64,000 nt of DNA from Pontiella desulfatans (GTDB taxonomy: Bacteria > Verrucomicrobiota > Kiritimatiellia > Kiritimatiellales > Pontiellaceae): positions 868,001 to 932,000 of the forward strand of contig NZ_CAAHFG010000003.1 in the NCBI RefSeq assembly GCF_900890425.1. Direction: 5' to 3'. The translations under genes were made by a program, and so were the position numbers. Every line of letters starts with the position of its first letter. Position 1 is the stretch's first letter. Below are positions 43,984 through 52,971 of this stretch, piece by piece. The notes below the pieces were generated by a model. The model did not search any database. It was not told the DNA's origin and saw only the letters and a program-made list of their open reading frames with translations.

Positions 43984-44098
43984 AGTTATGTGTTTTATCC
44001 GTCAAAAAAAATGTATCCAGGGCATTTAATGAATGAGATCTAGCACCGCCATGTGCTCAAAAGTCTCATGAGGTAAAAACTAATCCAAAGGGAAGAAA

Positions 44099-45475
44099 AT
44101 GAGTGAGTCAGTTGAGAAAACGCCAGTTGTATCCAAGGCCTTATTAGGTTCGTTTATTCTGGTAACCTGTTTATTTGCACTATGGGGATTTGCAAATGAC
44201 ATTACCAATCCGCTGGTCGCGGCGTTCAAGGGAGTGATGGAACTTAGCAATGCCGAAAGTACGTGGATTCAGGCTGCGTTTTACGGGGGCTACGCCACTA
44301 TGGCCATTCCCGCGGCATTGTTCATTCGCAAGTTTTCCTACAAGGCGGGCATTCTGTTGGGATTGACGTTGTATGCCACCGGGGCACTGTTGTTTATTCC
44401 TGCGGCCGTGACCATGAAATTTGTCTGGTTCCCGGTTTCCCTCTATATTCTCACGTTCGGCCTCGCGTTTCTGGAAACGACAGCCAATCCGTTCATTCTG
44501 TCGATGGGCGATGAGCGTACCGCCACCCAGCGTTTGAATCTCGCACAGGCGTTCAATCCGATTGGTTCGTTGATGGGTATGGTGGTGGCGAGTAAGCTGA
44601 TTCTTGCGAAGCTTTCCACTTCCCAGTTCCGCACAGATTGGATCGCAGATCATCCCGAGTCCGCGACCATGGGCGCGGCGGAGCTCAATGAAAAGGTGGC
44701 CGCGGCCTACGCGGCGTTTAAGGCCGCACAACCCGACGTGTTCGCCGCGAATCAAGTTGCCGATGTCGCGATCATTCGTAACCCTTATGCCATTCTCGGT
44801 GTCGTGGTTTTGATTATGTTCGTTGTCTTTGTTTTCAAGAAGTTTCCTGCAGCGGAGCATAAGGGCGAGCAACTGCATCCGATTGAAACCGCAAGGCGTC
44901 TCTTCTCCACCAACCGCTGGTGGGAGGGCGTCATTGCACAGACCTTCTATGTGGCCGCTCAGATCACCTGCTGGACGTTTGTAATTCAATACGCGATGGA
45001 AAATGTTCCGGGCATGACGCTCGAAAAGGCGCAGAATTACAACATTGGCGCTATGGTACTCTTTCTCGTCAGCCGCTTCATTTGCACTTTCTTGCTGAAA
45101 TATCTCTCGGCCGGCAAGTTGCTCATGCAACTCGCGGCTCTCGCTGGCGTGCTGATGCTCTGCACCATCTTCCTGCAAAACTATGCGGGTCTGCTCTGCC
45201 TTATCGGTATTTCCGGCTGCATGTCGCTCATGTTCCCGACCATTTACGGCATCGCGCTGGACGGACTCGGCGAAGACGCGAAATTGGGTTCCGCCGGTCT
45301 CGTATTCGCGATCGTCGGTGGCGCAGCGATGCCTCTGGCCATGGGAAAAATTATGGATGGTGACGGCATCGGTATGCTCAACGCGGTGAGCACCTCGTTC
45401 TTTATGCCGTTCGTTTCGTTTGTGATCATCGCGATCTTCGGCTTCCGGACCTACACCGTTCATCACCGGAAATAA
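44099..45475 (+). CDS. MFS sugar symporter, FucP (L-fucose:H+) type
   Basis: 458 residues, 12 predicted membrane helices, inner-membrane. LFALWGFANDITNPLVAAFK near the N-terminus and LETTANPFILSMGDERTATQ with RLNLAQAFNPIGSLMG are diagnostic of the FucP family (L-fucose:proton symport; relatives carry glucose or galactose). The central loop (about 190-235) is long and alanine-rich, as in PVC and Bacteroidetes homologs. Position beside three GH29 enzymes supports fucose as substrate. AGGGAAG precedes the start. No clear ECF-like motif lies upstream (115-bp gap). Confidence 0.9.
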   Translation: MSESVEKTPVVSKALLGSFILVTCLFALWGFANDITNPLVAAFKGVMELSNAESTWIQAAFYGGYATMAIPAALFIRKFSYKAGILLGLTLYATGALLFIPAAVTMKFVWFPVSLYILTFGLAFLETTANPFILSMGDERTATQRLNLAQAFNPIGSLMGMVVASKLILAKLSTSQFRTDWIADHPESATMGAAELNEKVAAAYAAFKAAQPDVFAANQVADVAIIRNPYAILGVVVLIMFVVFVFKKFPAAEHKGEQLHPIETARRLFSTNRWWEGVIAQTFYVAAQITCWTFVIQYAMENVPGMTLEKAQNYNIGAMVLFLVSRFICTFLLKYLSAGKLLMQLAALAGVLMLCTIFLQNYAGLLCLIGISGCMSLMFPTIYGIALDGLGEDAKLGSAGLVFAIVGGAAMPLAMGKIMDGDGIGMLNAVSTSFFMPFVSFVIIAIFGFRTYTVHHRK

Positions 45476-45531
45476 GACCTATACGCATCTTTCCCGAGTT
45501 GTCGGCATCGTTCGAATTTATTCTTTTATGT

Positions 45532-45567
45532 AAAAGGAGTTCTGCCCAAGGCAGGGCTCCTTTTTTC
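45532..45567 (+). terminator. Rho-independent terminator
   Basis: AAAAGGAG (45532-45539) pairs with CTCCTTTT, with an inner CTGCC/GGCAG stem, ending in a T-run at 45561-45566. It lies 57 bp after the FucP-type gene and separates it from the RhaT-type gene, which has its own promoter motif. Confidence 0.85.
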
Positions 45568-45593
45568 TTATCTGGAGATAAAGCATTTCGGTG

Positions 45594-45623
45594 TGAGAAT
45601 TTTGTGAACGTCCGGCGTTTCTA
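45594..45623 (+). promoter_or_regulatory. ECF-like promoter motif, site 3
   Basis: TGAGAA (45594-45599), 14 bp, GGCGTTTCTA (45614-45623), 27 bp before the transporter start at 45651 and right after a terminator, as expected for a genuine promoter. Confidence 0.75.
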
Positions 45624-45650
45624 ACATCATTAACCTACAGGAGTATGGGA

Positions 45651-46667
45651 ATGATGTTTGCAGGAGTTGTTTGGGCATTGATCGCAGGAGTGATGCTGGG
45701 GCTGTATGCTTTGCCGGAAAAATATACCAAGGGATATGCATACGAAAATACATGGGGACTGTTCTTCATTCTTACCATGTTTGTTGTTCCGGTAATTGCA
45801 TCCTACGTGCTGCTGGGCGGCCTGCAGGTTTTCGGGATGGTTGATTCTTCCATTATCTTGAAAATGGCTATTGCTTCGGTGCTTTGGGGAACCGGGGTGA
45901 TGATGTGGGGTAAGGCTATCAACCACATTGGGCTTTCACTCGGATTTTCGCTCTTTATTGGCACCGTGATTCTTGTTGGATCCATTATCCCGTTTTTTGT
46001 AAACGGCATCCCTCCTTCAAATGTATTTATGACCGTTCTGGGCGGGCTGGCGGTTGTGCTGGCAGGTGTAGTGCTGAACGGCAATGCCGGGTTGGTTCGC
46101 GAAAAAGATGAAAAGGATGGTGACGCTCCCGGGAATGAAACCGGGGGTTCTATGCTTACGGGGATCTTGATCGCTATTGTGGGTGGTTTGCTGGCTACGG
46201 GATTCAGTTTTGCAAATGCGGTAGGTGCGGAACCGCTCGGCGCGGCCGTAGCGGAGCTGGGACTTGCCCCATGGAAAACTGCAGTAGCCGTTATGTTCCC
46301 GATCTTCATCAGCGGGGGTGTGGTGATGGGGCTCTACTTTGCCCAACAGCTAACCGTCAAGAAGCGTTGGGCTGATTTCAAAACGGTGCACGTTGTTCCT
46401 AACTTTTTTCTGATTTTGATCATGGCCATTTTCCACTATACCGCATCTGCCCTGTTTGCCTATGCGGCATCCAAACTGGGTGATGCGGGCAATACCGTGG
46501 GCTATGCTATTTTTAATGCGTCATGCGTTTGTACGGCCATTATGAGCGGTATCATCACCGGCGAATGGAAGCGGGCATCCGGGAGAGCAAAAGCATTGCT
46601 CTATGCCGGTTTAGGTTGCATGGTTATTGGAATTATTATCATCGCGTCCGGTAACGGGCTAGGTTAA
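45651..46667 (+). CDS. RhaT-like sugar:H+ symporter
   Basis: 338 residues with about ten membrane helices, of the L-rhamnose-proton symporter (RhaT) family in the drug/metabolite transporter superfamily. VLWGTGVMMWGKAINHIGLS followed by GFSLFIGTVILVGSIIPFF match the RhaT pattern, as do the C-terminal FNASCVCTAIMSGIITGEW and VIGIIIIASG. The start at 45651 is chosen because AGGAG lies 7 bp upstream; an ATG two codons earlier would be too close to it. Substrate may be rhamnose, fucose or another 6-deoxyhexose. Followed after 19 bp by an aldose 1-epimerase gene. Confidence 0.85.
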   Translation: MMFAGVVWALIAGVMLGLYALPEKYTKGYAYENTWGLFFILTMFVVPVIASYVLLGGLQVFGMVDSSIILKMAIASVLWGTGVMMWGKAINHIGLSLGFSLFIGTVILVGSIIPFFVNGIPPSNVFMTVLGGLAVVLAGVVLNGNAGLVREKDEKDGDAPGNETGGSMLTGILIAIVGGLLATGFSFANAVGAEPLGAAVAELGLAPWKTAVAVMFPIFISGGVVMGLYFAQQLTVKKRWADFKTVHVVPNFFLILIMAIFHYTASALFAYAASKLGDAGNTVGYAIFNASCVCTAIMSGIITGEWKRASGRAKALLYAGLGCMVIGIIIIASGNGLG

Positions 46668-46686
46668 ATAAACAGGAGAGAAGATT

Positions 46687-47721
46687 ATGTCCATTACTCA
46701 AGTTCCTTTTGGGTCGGTCGACGGGATCGATGTCGACCTTTACTGTCTGGAGAATGCAAACGGGATAATCGCCAAAATTACAAACTATGGCGGTATCATC
46801 ACTTCACTCATTGTTCCGGACAGCCGGGGCGGTCGTGCAGATATCGTCTGTGGCTTCGATACGCTGGAAGCTTATTTTTCGGAAGCGTATAAGGCAAACT
46901 CACCGTATTTCGGGTGTATTGTCGGGCGCTATGCGGCACGCATCAAGGATGCACAGTTTTCGGTGGACGGGGTGCAATATCCGGTGGCCGCAAATGACGG
47001 AACAAACCACATTCATGGTGGAATAAAAGGATTCGATAAGTGTGTCTGGAATGCGGAAGTGGAAGGGAATAAACTTAAACTTTCGCTTGTAAGTCCTGAG
47101 GGCGATGAAGGCTATCCCGGTCAGGTTGAAGTAACGGTGGTTTACTCGCTGACGGATGAGAATGAACTGGTCATCGACTATTCCGCGACAACAGAGAAGG
47201 CCACGCCGCTTTCGCTGACCAATCATACCTACTTTAATCTGGGTGGTTTTCAGGAGCAGATCCTGGAAACGGAAGCGATGATTGTATCCGATAAACTGTT
47301 AACAGTTGATGAAACGAATGTGCAGCTGGGTGAAGAGTTTCCTGTGGCTGGAACCGTATGGGACTACAACCGGCCCAAACCGTTCAGTGCCGTTTTTGAA
47401 GAAAAGGAAATGGGTTTTGAAACCTACTACATCTTCAGCAAACCGGTGGGGGCGTTTGCGAAGGTTGCTGAATTTTACGATTCTACCAGTGGCCGGAAGC
47501 TCGAGGTGCAGACATCCGAACCCAGTATGCTGATGTATACCGGCTTCTATACGTCCGATGAGCTCAAACGCGAAAGCGGTGATCAGTTTGGGCAGTTCAG
47601 GGGATTCTGCTGTGAAACTTCACGCTATCCAAATGGAATGAATATTGAGGGTGCGCCGGACAGTATTACATGGCCGGGTGAAATCTATTCGCAGAAAACC
47701 GTCTTCGGGCTCTCGTGGTAG
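46687..47721 (+). CDS. galM: Aldose 1-epimerase (mutarotase)
   Basis: 344 residues, no signal peptide, so cytoplasmic. GalM motifs: NDGTNHIHGGIKGFDKCVW (substrate-binding His), PLSLTNHTYFNLGG (catalytic acid His), and FCCETSRYPNGMN (catalytic base Glu). It interconverts alpha and beta anomers of free sugars after import. Its place directly behind the RhaT-type transporter (GGAGAG ribosome site) suggests it feeds an isomerase with the right anomer of the imported sugar. Confidence 0.92.
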   Translation: MSITQVPFGSVDGIDVDLYCLENANGIIAKITNYGGIITSLIVPDSRGGRADIVCGFDTLEAYFSEAYKANSPYFGCIVGRYAARIKDAQFSVDGVQYPVAANDGTNHIHGGIKGFDKCVWNAEVEGNKLKLSLVSPEGDEGYPGQVEVTVVYSLTDENELVIDYSATTEKATPLSLTNHTYFNLGGFQEQILETEAMIVSDKLLTVDETNVQLGEEFPVAGTVWDYNRPKPFSAVFEEKEMGFETYYIFSKPVGAFAKVAEFYDSTSGRKLEVQTSEPSMLMYTGFYTSDELKRESGDQFGQFRGFCCETSRYPNGMNIEGAPDSITWPGEIYSQKTVFGLSW

Positions 47722-47836
47722 ATTGATTATTTATGATCATTGAGACGGTGAATGCCGGTGAACTAAAGCGCATGAAATAGAATGCATGCTAATGGCGCTG
47801 TGCTTACATGCGATGTCGGGAATGGAGGAGTGGGGC

Positions 47837-49528
47837 ATGAATAAATTATTATCTGTTGTGGCCGGTTTGGTGGTTGCTTTATCAGCCGGTGCTGAAAAAC
47901 CGAATATTCTGTTTATCATGTCGGATGATCATACATGGCAGGCGGTAGGGGCATATCATTCACGCTTTGCTTATTTGAATCCGACACCGAACATTGATGC
48001 GCTGGCGGAAAAGGGGGTGGTGTTTGAAAATGCCTTTTGCGGCAATGCCATCTGCACCCCGAGCCGCGCGTCGATAATGACCGGGCAGTACAGCCACAAA
48101 AACGGGGCCTTGACTCTGGATGGCGAACTGGAAAAAGAACGACAGTTCCTGGCCCTGGAAATGAAGAAGGCCGGATATCAGACCGCGGTGGTGGGCAAAT
48201 GGCATCTCAAAGCGCTGCCGGAGGCCTTTGATTATTACAAGGTGCTGCCGGGGCAGGGTAACTACTTTGATCCGGTGTTTTATGAAACCGGCGGAGGAAC
48301 CAACCTGATCAAAATGACCGGTCACTCTTCGGATTGTGTCATGGACTCCGCGCTGAGCTGGTTTAAAGAGAAGCGCGATCCGGAGACGCCGTTTTTCCTG
48401 AAACTGCATTTTAAAGCCCCGCACGATTATTTTGAAAATGCACCGCGGTATGACTCCTATCTGGAAAAGATCAACATGCCGGAGCCGCTGAGCCTGTGGG
48501 AACGGGGGACCGGTTCCATGGCCACCCGGGGGTATGACGGCGAGCTGGATCAGGTGCTGGCAACGTCGATTGGTCGACGTAATTTCCGGCGCTCCTACGA
48601 CGTCGATTTTGAAGTGGACCCGAATCTCGATGACGTGGCGGCGAAGCGCGAAGCCTATAACATTTACATGAAAAAATATTTCCGCTGTGTGAAAGGCGTA
48701 GACGACAACCTAGGCCGGCTTTTCCAATACATGGAAAAAGAAGGCCTGATGGACAATACCGTGATCATGTATACCGGGGACCAGGGCTTTTTCCTCGGGG
48801 AGCACGATATGCAGGATAAACGCTGGGCCTACGAACCCTCCTTCCGCATGCCGTTTATCGCGTATTACCCCAAATCGATCGTGCCCGGCCGTACCGATGC
48901 CATTATTGAAAATGTCGATTATCCGGTAACCATGCTGGATTATGCCGGGATTGCATTACCGGACTATATGCAGGGCCGCTCCTTCCGCAGCGTGCTGGAT
49001 CAGGGGACAGAGCCGGAAGGGTGGAAACAGGAAGCCTACTATCAATACTGGATGCATATGGCGCATCACGATGTGCCTGGGCACATTGCCATGCGCACCA
49101 AACGCTATAAGCTCATTCTTTTCCATGGCACGCAGGGCACAACCGGTTTCGGATCCGAGCGGTCGGAACATGCAACGCCGCCGGCCTGGGAATTGTATGA
49201 TCTGAAAAACGATCCGAATGAAATGGTGAATGTGTATGACGATCCCGCCTATGCCGATGTCATTCCCGGCCTGAAAGATCAGTTTAAAGCGTTGCGGAAA
49301 CGGATCAAAGCCGACGACCCATCCATCGCCCCGAATAAACCGTCGCAGGAACGCATGGAAGCCGTAAATGCGGTAATCGATGAATACTGGGACTATTCTC
49401 CCGAAGATCGTCAGAAAGCCATCCGTATATCAAAGGACTATCTGGAACAGTTCGGCGACCCGGCTACCTGCAAAAAATATCTCGCCCCCTGGCTCCGGCC
49501 GGACGATCTTGATCCGAGCGAGATGTAA
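47837..49528 (+). CDS. Type I sulfatase, secreted
   Basis: 563 residues from the ATG at 47837 (GGAGGAG, 6 bp spacing), which begins the signal peptide (1-19). Metal ligands in [20 protein letters not shown]; maturation motif CTPSRASIMTGQYSHKNG with Cys73. [38 protein letters not shown] and YTGDQGFFLGEHDMQDKRW match the sulfatase at 19685 almost word for word, so the two are paralogs; this one lacks the 13-residue insertion near 170 and has a longer C-terminal tail (PEDRQKAIRISKDYLEQFG). No ECF-like motif was found upstream. Confidence 0.93.
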   Translation: MNKLLSVVAGLVVALSAGAEKPNILFIMSDDHTWQAVGAYHSRFAYLNPTPNIDALAEKGVVFENAFCGNAICTPSRASIMTGQYSHKNGALTLDGELEKERQFLALEMKKAGYQTAVVGKWHLKALPEAFDYYKVLPGQGNYFDPVFYETGGGTNLIKMTGHSSDCVMDSALSWFKEKRDPETPFFLKLHFKAPHDYFENAPRYDSYLEKINMPEPLSLWERGTGSMATRGYDGELDQVLATSIGRRNFRRSYDVDFEVDPNLDDVAAKREAYNIYMKKYFRCVKGVDDNLGRLFQYMEKEGLMDNTVIMYTGDQGFFLGEHDMQDKRWAYEPSFRMPFIAYYPKSIVPGRTDAIIENVDYPVTMLDYAGIALPDYMQGRSFRSVLDQGTEPEGWKQEAYYQYWMHMAHHDVPGHIAMRTKRYKLILFHGTQGTTGFGSERSEHATPPAWELYDLKNDPNEMVNVYDDPAYADVIPGLKDQFKALRKRIKADDPSIAPNKPSQERMEAVNAVIDEYWDYSPEDRQKAIRISKDYLEQFGDPATCKKYLAPWLRPDDLDPSEM

Positions 49529-49544
49529 GTTCAGAATATTGGAC

Positions 49545-49570
49545 TGACCCCTTTTTCTGACCCCTTTTTC
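49545..49570. repeat. Two tandem 13-bp repeats
   Basis: TGACCCCTTTTTC occurs twice in a row (49545-49557 and 49558-49570) between the converging sulfatase gene and the nuclease-like fragment. Too short to assign. Confidence 0.5.
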
Positions 49571-50461
49571 TAAATCTTCTGCTTATTCGCTTTGTTTTTA
49601 TGGGGAGACCATGGCTCCATTTTCAGATTCAACTGATGTGTTCTCTCGCAAAGTTGGCAGAAATCGCTATGCGTATGATTGGCGTAGGCTTTATGTTTCG
49701 AGCTTGCTTTCTCCCATGCCGACGACAGTCCGAATGAATCAGCGAATAGTTCAATCCCTGTCAGTATCAATATGTTGTTATGCTGTTGGCCTTGCTTTAT
49801 CTTTCTTCTGTAGTTGCGCACAAGAGGTTGGAGCAAGGTAATTTCATTGTTGCTTAGTTCATCTTTTAACGACGCAAATACTATCGTTGACTTAGGGAAC
49901 TCAGTGCCAATTTTTTTCATGCGATCAACGTCGCGCTTATCGAAGGAATTGAAAGATTTGCATTCTACGAGAATTAAACGTTTTTTAGATTCTAGATATT
50001 GAGTTTCCTCAAAAAGCATTCCCAGATCAGCCTCTAGATGGTGTGTTTTTCCTTCTATTTCTTTAGTCGCATAGAAAGACATCATGGCTGTAGTAGACCC
50101 ATCGAGAACGGTGCTAAAGAATCTGTATGTGAGCAGGACGGAATATGCTCCATACGCGCTTTTCGGCAAACCAAATGGTCCGATAGCTCGATAGCTCCAT
50201 TTGATAGAATCGGGATCGCTCGATGGAATGTCAAAATCATCAAGGCATTTGGGACACATCAAGGTGTAATCTGCTTCGCTGATAGAAAACCAGGAACGTT
50301 GTGAGCAAGTTGGGCATTGGCACTCTATCCCAAGCTGGAGAGCTTTTCTGCTCAAAAGGAAATCGATAACACCTGCTCCTCCGTCATATAGACCATCCTC
50401 GTTTGCTATACGTTTAAATCGCGCCTTGAGCTGATACTTATCTATAGTTTTTCCCCCATAG
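49570..50461 (-). pseudogene. Zinc-ribbon/PD-(D/E)XK nuclease-like protein, 5' end cut by IS21
   Basis: The minus-strand frame is open from the IS21 boundary (50461) to 49570, about 296 residues, with no good start. A zinc ribbon (IECQCPTCSQRSWF...LMCPKCLDDFDIP) is followed by a nuclease-like core: acidic residues in LEADLGMLFEE, then LILVECKSFNSFDKRDVDRM with the E-x-K signature, strands ILILTGIELF, and a terminal Cys/His cluster (SDFCQLCERTHQL). This layout resembles the C-terminal half of large uncharacterised proteins I associate with defence islands (memory, not a search). Lower GC and different codon use from the neighbours suggest horizontal origin. The missing N-terminal part probably held several hundred residues. 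Confidence 0.6.
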
Positions 50462-50595
50462 TGTAAACGCCGGTTGAAAAGTGCACCGGGCGGCGGGGCG
50501 GTCTAAAAGTGTAACACTCCAACTAAAACTTCCGGATTTCCGGACGGATCGGGCAACGTGGTTGCCTAACCGTTTCGGAACCGGGAGGTAAAGGA

Positions 50596-52098
50596 GTGTA
50601 CATAGACATGCAATGGTGGACCGATATCAGACGAAAGGTGCTTGTTGAAGGCGTCAGCAAGCGACAGGTTAAGGCCGAGTACAGGATTCACACCAAGACG
50701 CTGGAGAAGATTCTGGCGCACCCCACGCCTCCGGGATACCGGATGGCCCAGCCGAGGCCGAAGCCCATGATCGGGCCGTTTCTCGGTCGGATCGACGAGA
50801 TTCTCCGGCAGGACCGGGAGTTGCCAAAAAAGCAACGGCATACGGCCAAGCGGATTTTTGATCGCCTGAAAGAGGAAGGATACACCGGCGGGTATACGCA
50901 GGTGAAAGATGCCGTGCGCAACGCCCGGGTGCGTCTGAAGGATGTCTACATTCCGCTGGCCCATCGGCCCGGAGAGGCGCAGATGGATTTCGGCTATGCC
51001 CTCGCTAAAATAAACGGCCAGCTTCGGAAGGTCGCATTTTTTGTGATGAGCCTGCCGTATTCGGATGCGGTTTATGTGCAGGCCTACGAAAAGATCTGCA
51101 CGGAGGTTTTCTGGGATGGGCATGTGAGGGCCTTCACCTTTTTCGATGGCGTACCCTGCCGTATCAGCTACGACAACGAGCGGGTGATGGTGGCCAAGGT
51201 GATGAAGCGCCACCAACGCAAGCTCACCGACGGGTTCCTCCAGCTCCAGAGCCACTATCTGTTCAAGGAACACTTCTGCAACGTGGCCCGAGGTAACGAA
51301 AAGGGCGTGGTCGAATCGATGGTGCGCTATACTCGTTCCAACTTCATGGTTCCGGTGCCGGAGGTTCGTAGCTTTGATGAGCTCAACCGCATGCTTGAAG
51401 AGCGTTGCCGGGAGGAGCTTGGGCGTAAACTGCGGGGCAAGGACGGAACGAAGGGGCAGTTGCTGGCCGATGAGCGTGGCCGTTTTATTGATCTGCCGGT
51501 CGTGCCGTTCGAGTCCTGCCGGGTGCGAACCTGCACCGCCAGCTCCTTGTCGCTCGTGCGTTTCGACGGCAACGATTATTCGGTGCCCGTGCGCTACGCC
51601 CACTACGAAACGGTGGTCAAGGGCTATATCGACCGGATTGTGGTCTGCCGGGGCGATGAATGCATCGCCGAACATCCCCGGTTGTGGGGCAAGGCCGGCG
51701 TCCATTTCAACCCCGTGCACTATCTCGCACTGCTCGAACGCAAGCCCGGCGGGCTCGACCACGCCCGGCCATTGGAAGACTGGAAACTGCCATCCTGCTT
51801 TCGGGATCTGCGCAGCAGGCTGGAGGCCGATCTCGATGGCGAAGGAACCCGGGAGTACATCAAGGTGCTGCGTCTGCTCGAAAAGCATTCACCCAAGGAA
51901 CTGGCCCGGGCCGTTGAGCAGGGGCTGCGTTGCGGGGCCTCCTCCCGAGACGCCATTGCCCAGTTCCTCATTCCCCGGCCGGAATGGCGATGCACCCGGT
52001 TCAGCCTCGACGGCCATGAGCATCTACGAGAGGTCCAGGTGGACTGCGTCGATGTGGCCGACTACAACCGTCTGCTCGGACAGGAGGTGGGCGCATGA
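50596..52098 (+). CDS. istA: IS21 transposase IstA (copy 2)
   Basis: 500 residues with Asp131, Asp193 and Glu240 as in copy 1. Differences: Thr for Lys at residue 44 (HPTPPGYR) and a cluster at the C-terminus (FSLDGHEHLREVQVDCVDV). Catalytically complete. Confidence 0.95.
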   Translation: MYIDMQWWTDIRRKVLVEGVSKRQVKAEYRIHTKTLEKILAHPTPPGYRMAQPRPKPMIGPFLGRIDEILRQDRELPKKQRHTAKRIFDRLKEEGYTGGYTQVKDAVRNARVRLKDVYIPLAHRPGEAQMDFGYALAKINGQLRKVAFFVMSLPYSDAVYVQAYEKICTEVFWDGHVRAFTFFDGVPCRISYDNERVMVAKVMKRHQRKLTDGFLQLQSHYLFKEHFCNVARGNEKGVVESMVRYTRSNFMVPVPEVRSFDELNRMLEERCREELGRKLRGKDGTKGQLLADERGRFIDLPVVPFESCRVRTCTASSLSLVRFDGNDYSVPVRYAHYETVVKGYIDRIVVCRGDECIAEHPRLWGKAGVHFNPVHYLALLERKPGGLDHARPLEDWKLPSCFRDLRSRLEADLDGEGTREYIKVLRLLEKHSPKELARAVEQGLRCGASSRDAIAQFLIPRPEWRCTRFSLDGHEHLREVQVDCVDVADYNRLLGQEVGA

Positions 52099-52877
52099 GC
52101 ACGAAGACCCCGTCGCATGTACTGCTCGAGCACTACCTTAAAACGCTGAAGCTGCCGAGTGTCCTGCGGGAGCACCGCAAGATGGCCTCGGTCTGCCAGG
52201 CCGAACGGGCCGATTACTCGACCTATTTGCTGCGGCTCATCGAACAGGAGATTCACGACCGGGAACAACGGGCCGCCGAACGCCGCCTCAAGTCCGCCCG
52301 TTTCCCCGTTGTGAAAACCCTCGACAGCTTCCGGTTCGAGGAGCAGCCCTCGATCAACCAGCCGCTGGTGAGGGAACTAGCCCATGGCGAGTTTATCAAG
52401 GAGCGGGAGAACGTGCTGCTGATCGGCAACAGCGGAACCGGAAAAACCCACCTCGCCACCGCCCTGGCCTTCGCCGCCTGCCAGATGGGCTTCAAGGTGC
52501 GGTTCTTCGGCGTCACCGCCCTGGTCACGCAGTTGCTCGAACGCCGGGAGGAAAGGCAGCTTGACCGGTTCTTCAAGCAACTCGAGCGCTCCGACCTGCT
52601 CGTGCTCGATGAACTCGGCTACGTTCCGTTCTCCAAGCTGGGGGCAGAACTGCTTTTCGAAGTCGTCAGCCGGGCCTACGAACGCACCAGCGTCGTGGTC
52701 ACCACGAACCTGCCCTTCGAATCATGGACGGAGGTGCTGGGCTCGCAGCGGCTCACTGGCGCTTTACTCGATCGATTGACCCACCGGGTCCATATCCTCG
52801 AAGCCAATGGTGAAAGTTTCAGGCTGCAGGACTCATTGCGCCGCCGGGGACAACGGCAGAAAACAAAGAAACCGTAG
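52095..52877 (+). CDS. istB: IS21 helper ATPase IstB (copy 2)
   Basis: 260 residues, Walker A LLIGNSGTGKTHLATAL and Walker B LLVLDELGYVP intact; ATGA overlap with istA. It differs from copy 1 mainly at the N-terminus (MSTKTPSH, PSVLREH, AERADYS) and in one residue (TSVVVT), with many synonymous changes. Confidence 0.95.
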   Translation: MSTKTPSHVLLEHYLKTLKLPSVLREHRKMASVCQAERADYSTYLLRLIEQEIHDREQRAAERRLKSARFPVVKTLDSFRFEEQPSINQPLVRELAHGEFIKERENVLLIGNSGTGKTHLATALAFAACQMGFKVRFFGVTALVTQLLERREERQLDRFFKQLERSDLLVLDELGYVPFSKLGAELLFEVVSRAYERTSVVVTTNLPFESWTEVLGSQRLTGALLDRLTHRVHILEANGESFRLQDSLRRRGQRQKTKKP

Positions 52878-52971
52878 GAGCAATTGACACCCGCAAGGAA
52901 GCGGGGTAATTAACGAAAAAGTGTTACACTTTTGGGCCGCCGCCCGGTGCACTTTTCAACCGGCGTTTACA

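Larger units (their letters stand above)
50462..52971 (+). mobile_element. IS21-family insertion sequence, copy 2
   Basis: 2510 bp, same ends and gene order as 31027-33536 and in the same orientation. Flanks CCCCATAG (left) and GTTTGTTCC (right) show no target duplication. The left neighbour is a 5'-truncated minus-strand gene and the right neighbour is a sulfatase lacking its N-terminus. Over the first 1.9 kb it is almost identical to copy 1, then differs clearly around the istA/istB junction. Confidence 0.95.

Noticed and set aside
44030-44060. Another ECF-like motif upstream of the FucP-type gene (TGAGAT followed by 14 bp)
   Set aside because: The second box reads TGCTCAAAAG, which does not fit GRCGTYTNTA.
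44180-45466. Minus-strand open frame opposite the FucP-type gene
   Set aside because: The plus strand encodes a clear 12-helix transporter; the antisense product is charged and featureless.
31027-52971. Composite transposon formed by the two IS21 copies in direct orientation
   Set aside because: The outer flanks share no target duplication, and inner and outer neighbours are all truncated, so mobilisation as one unit is not supported.
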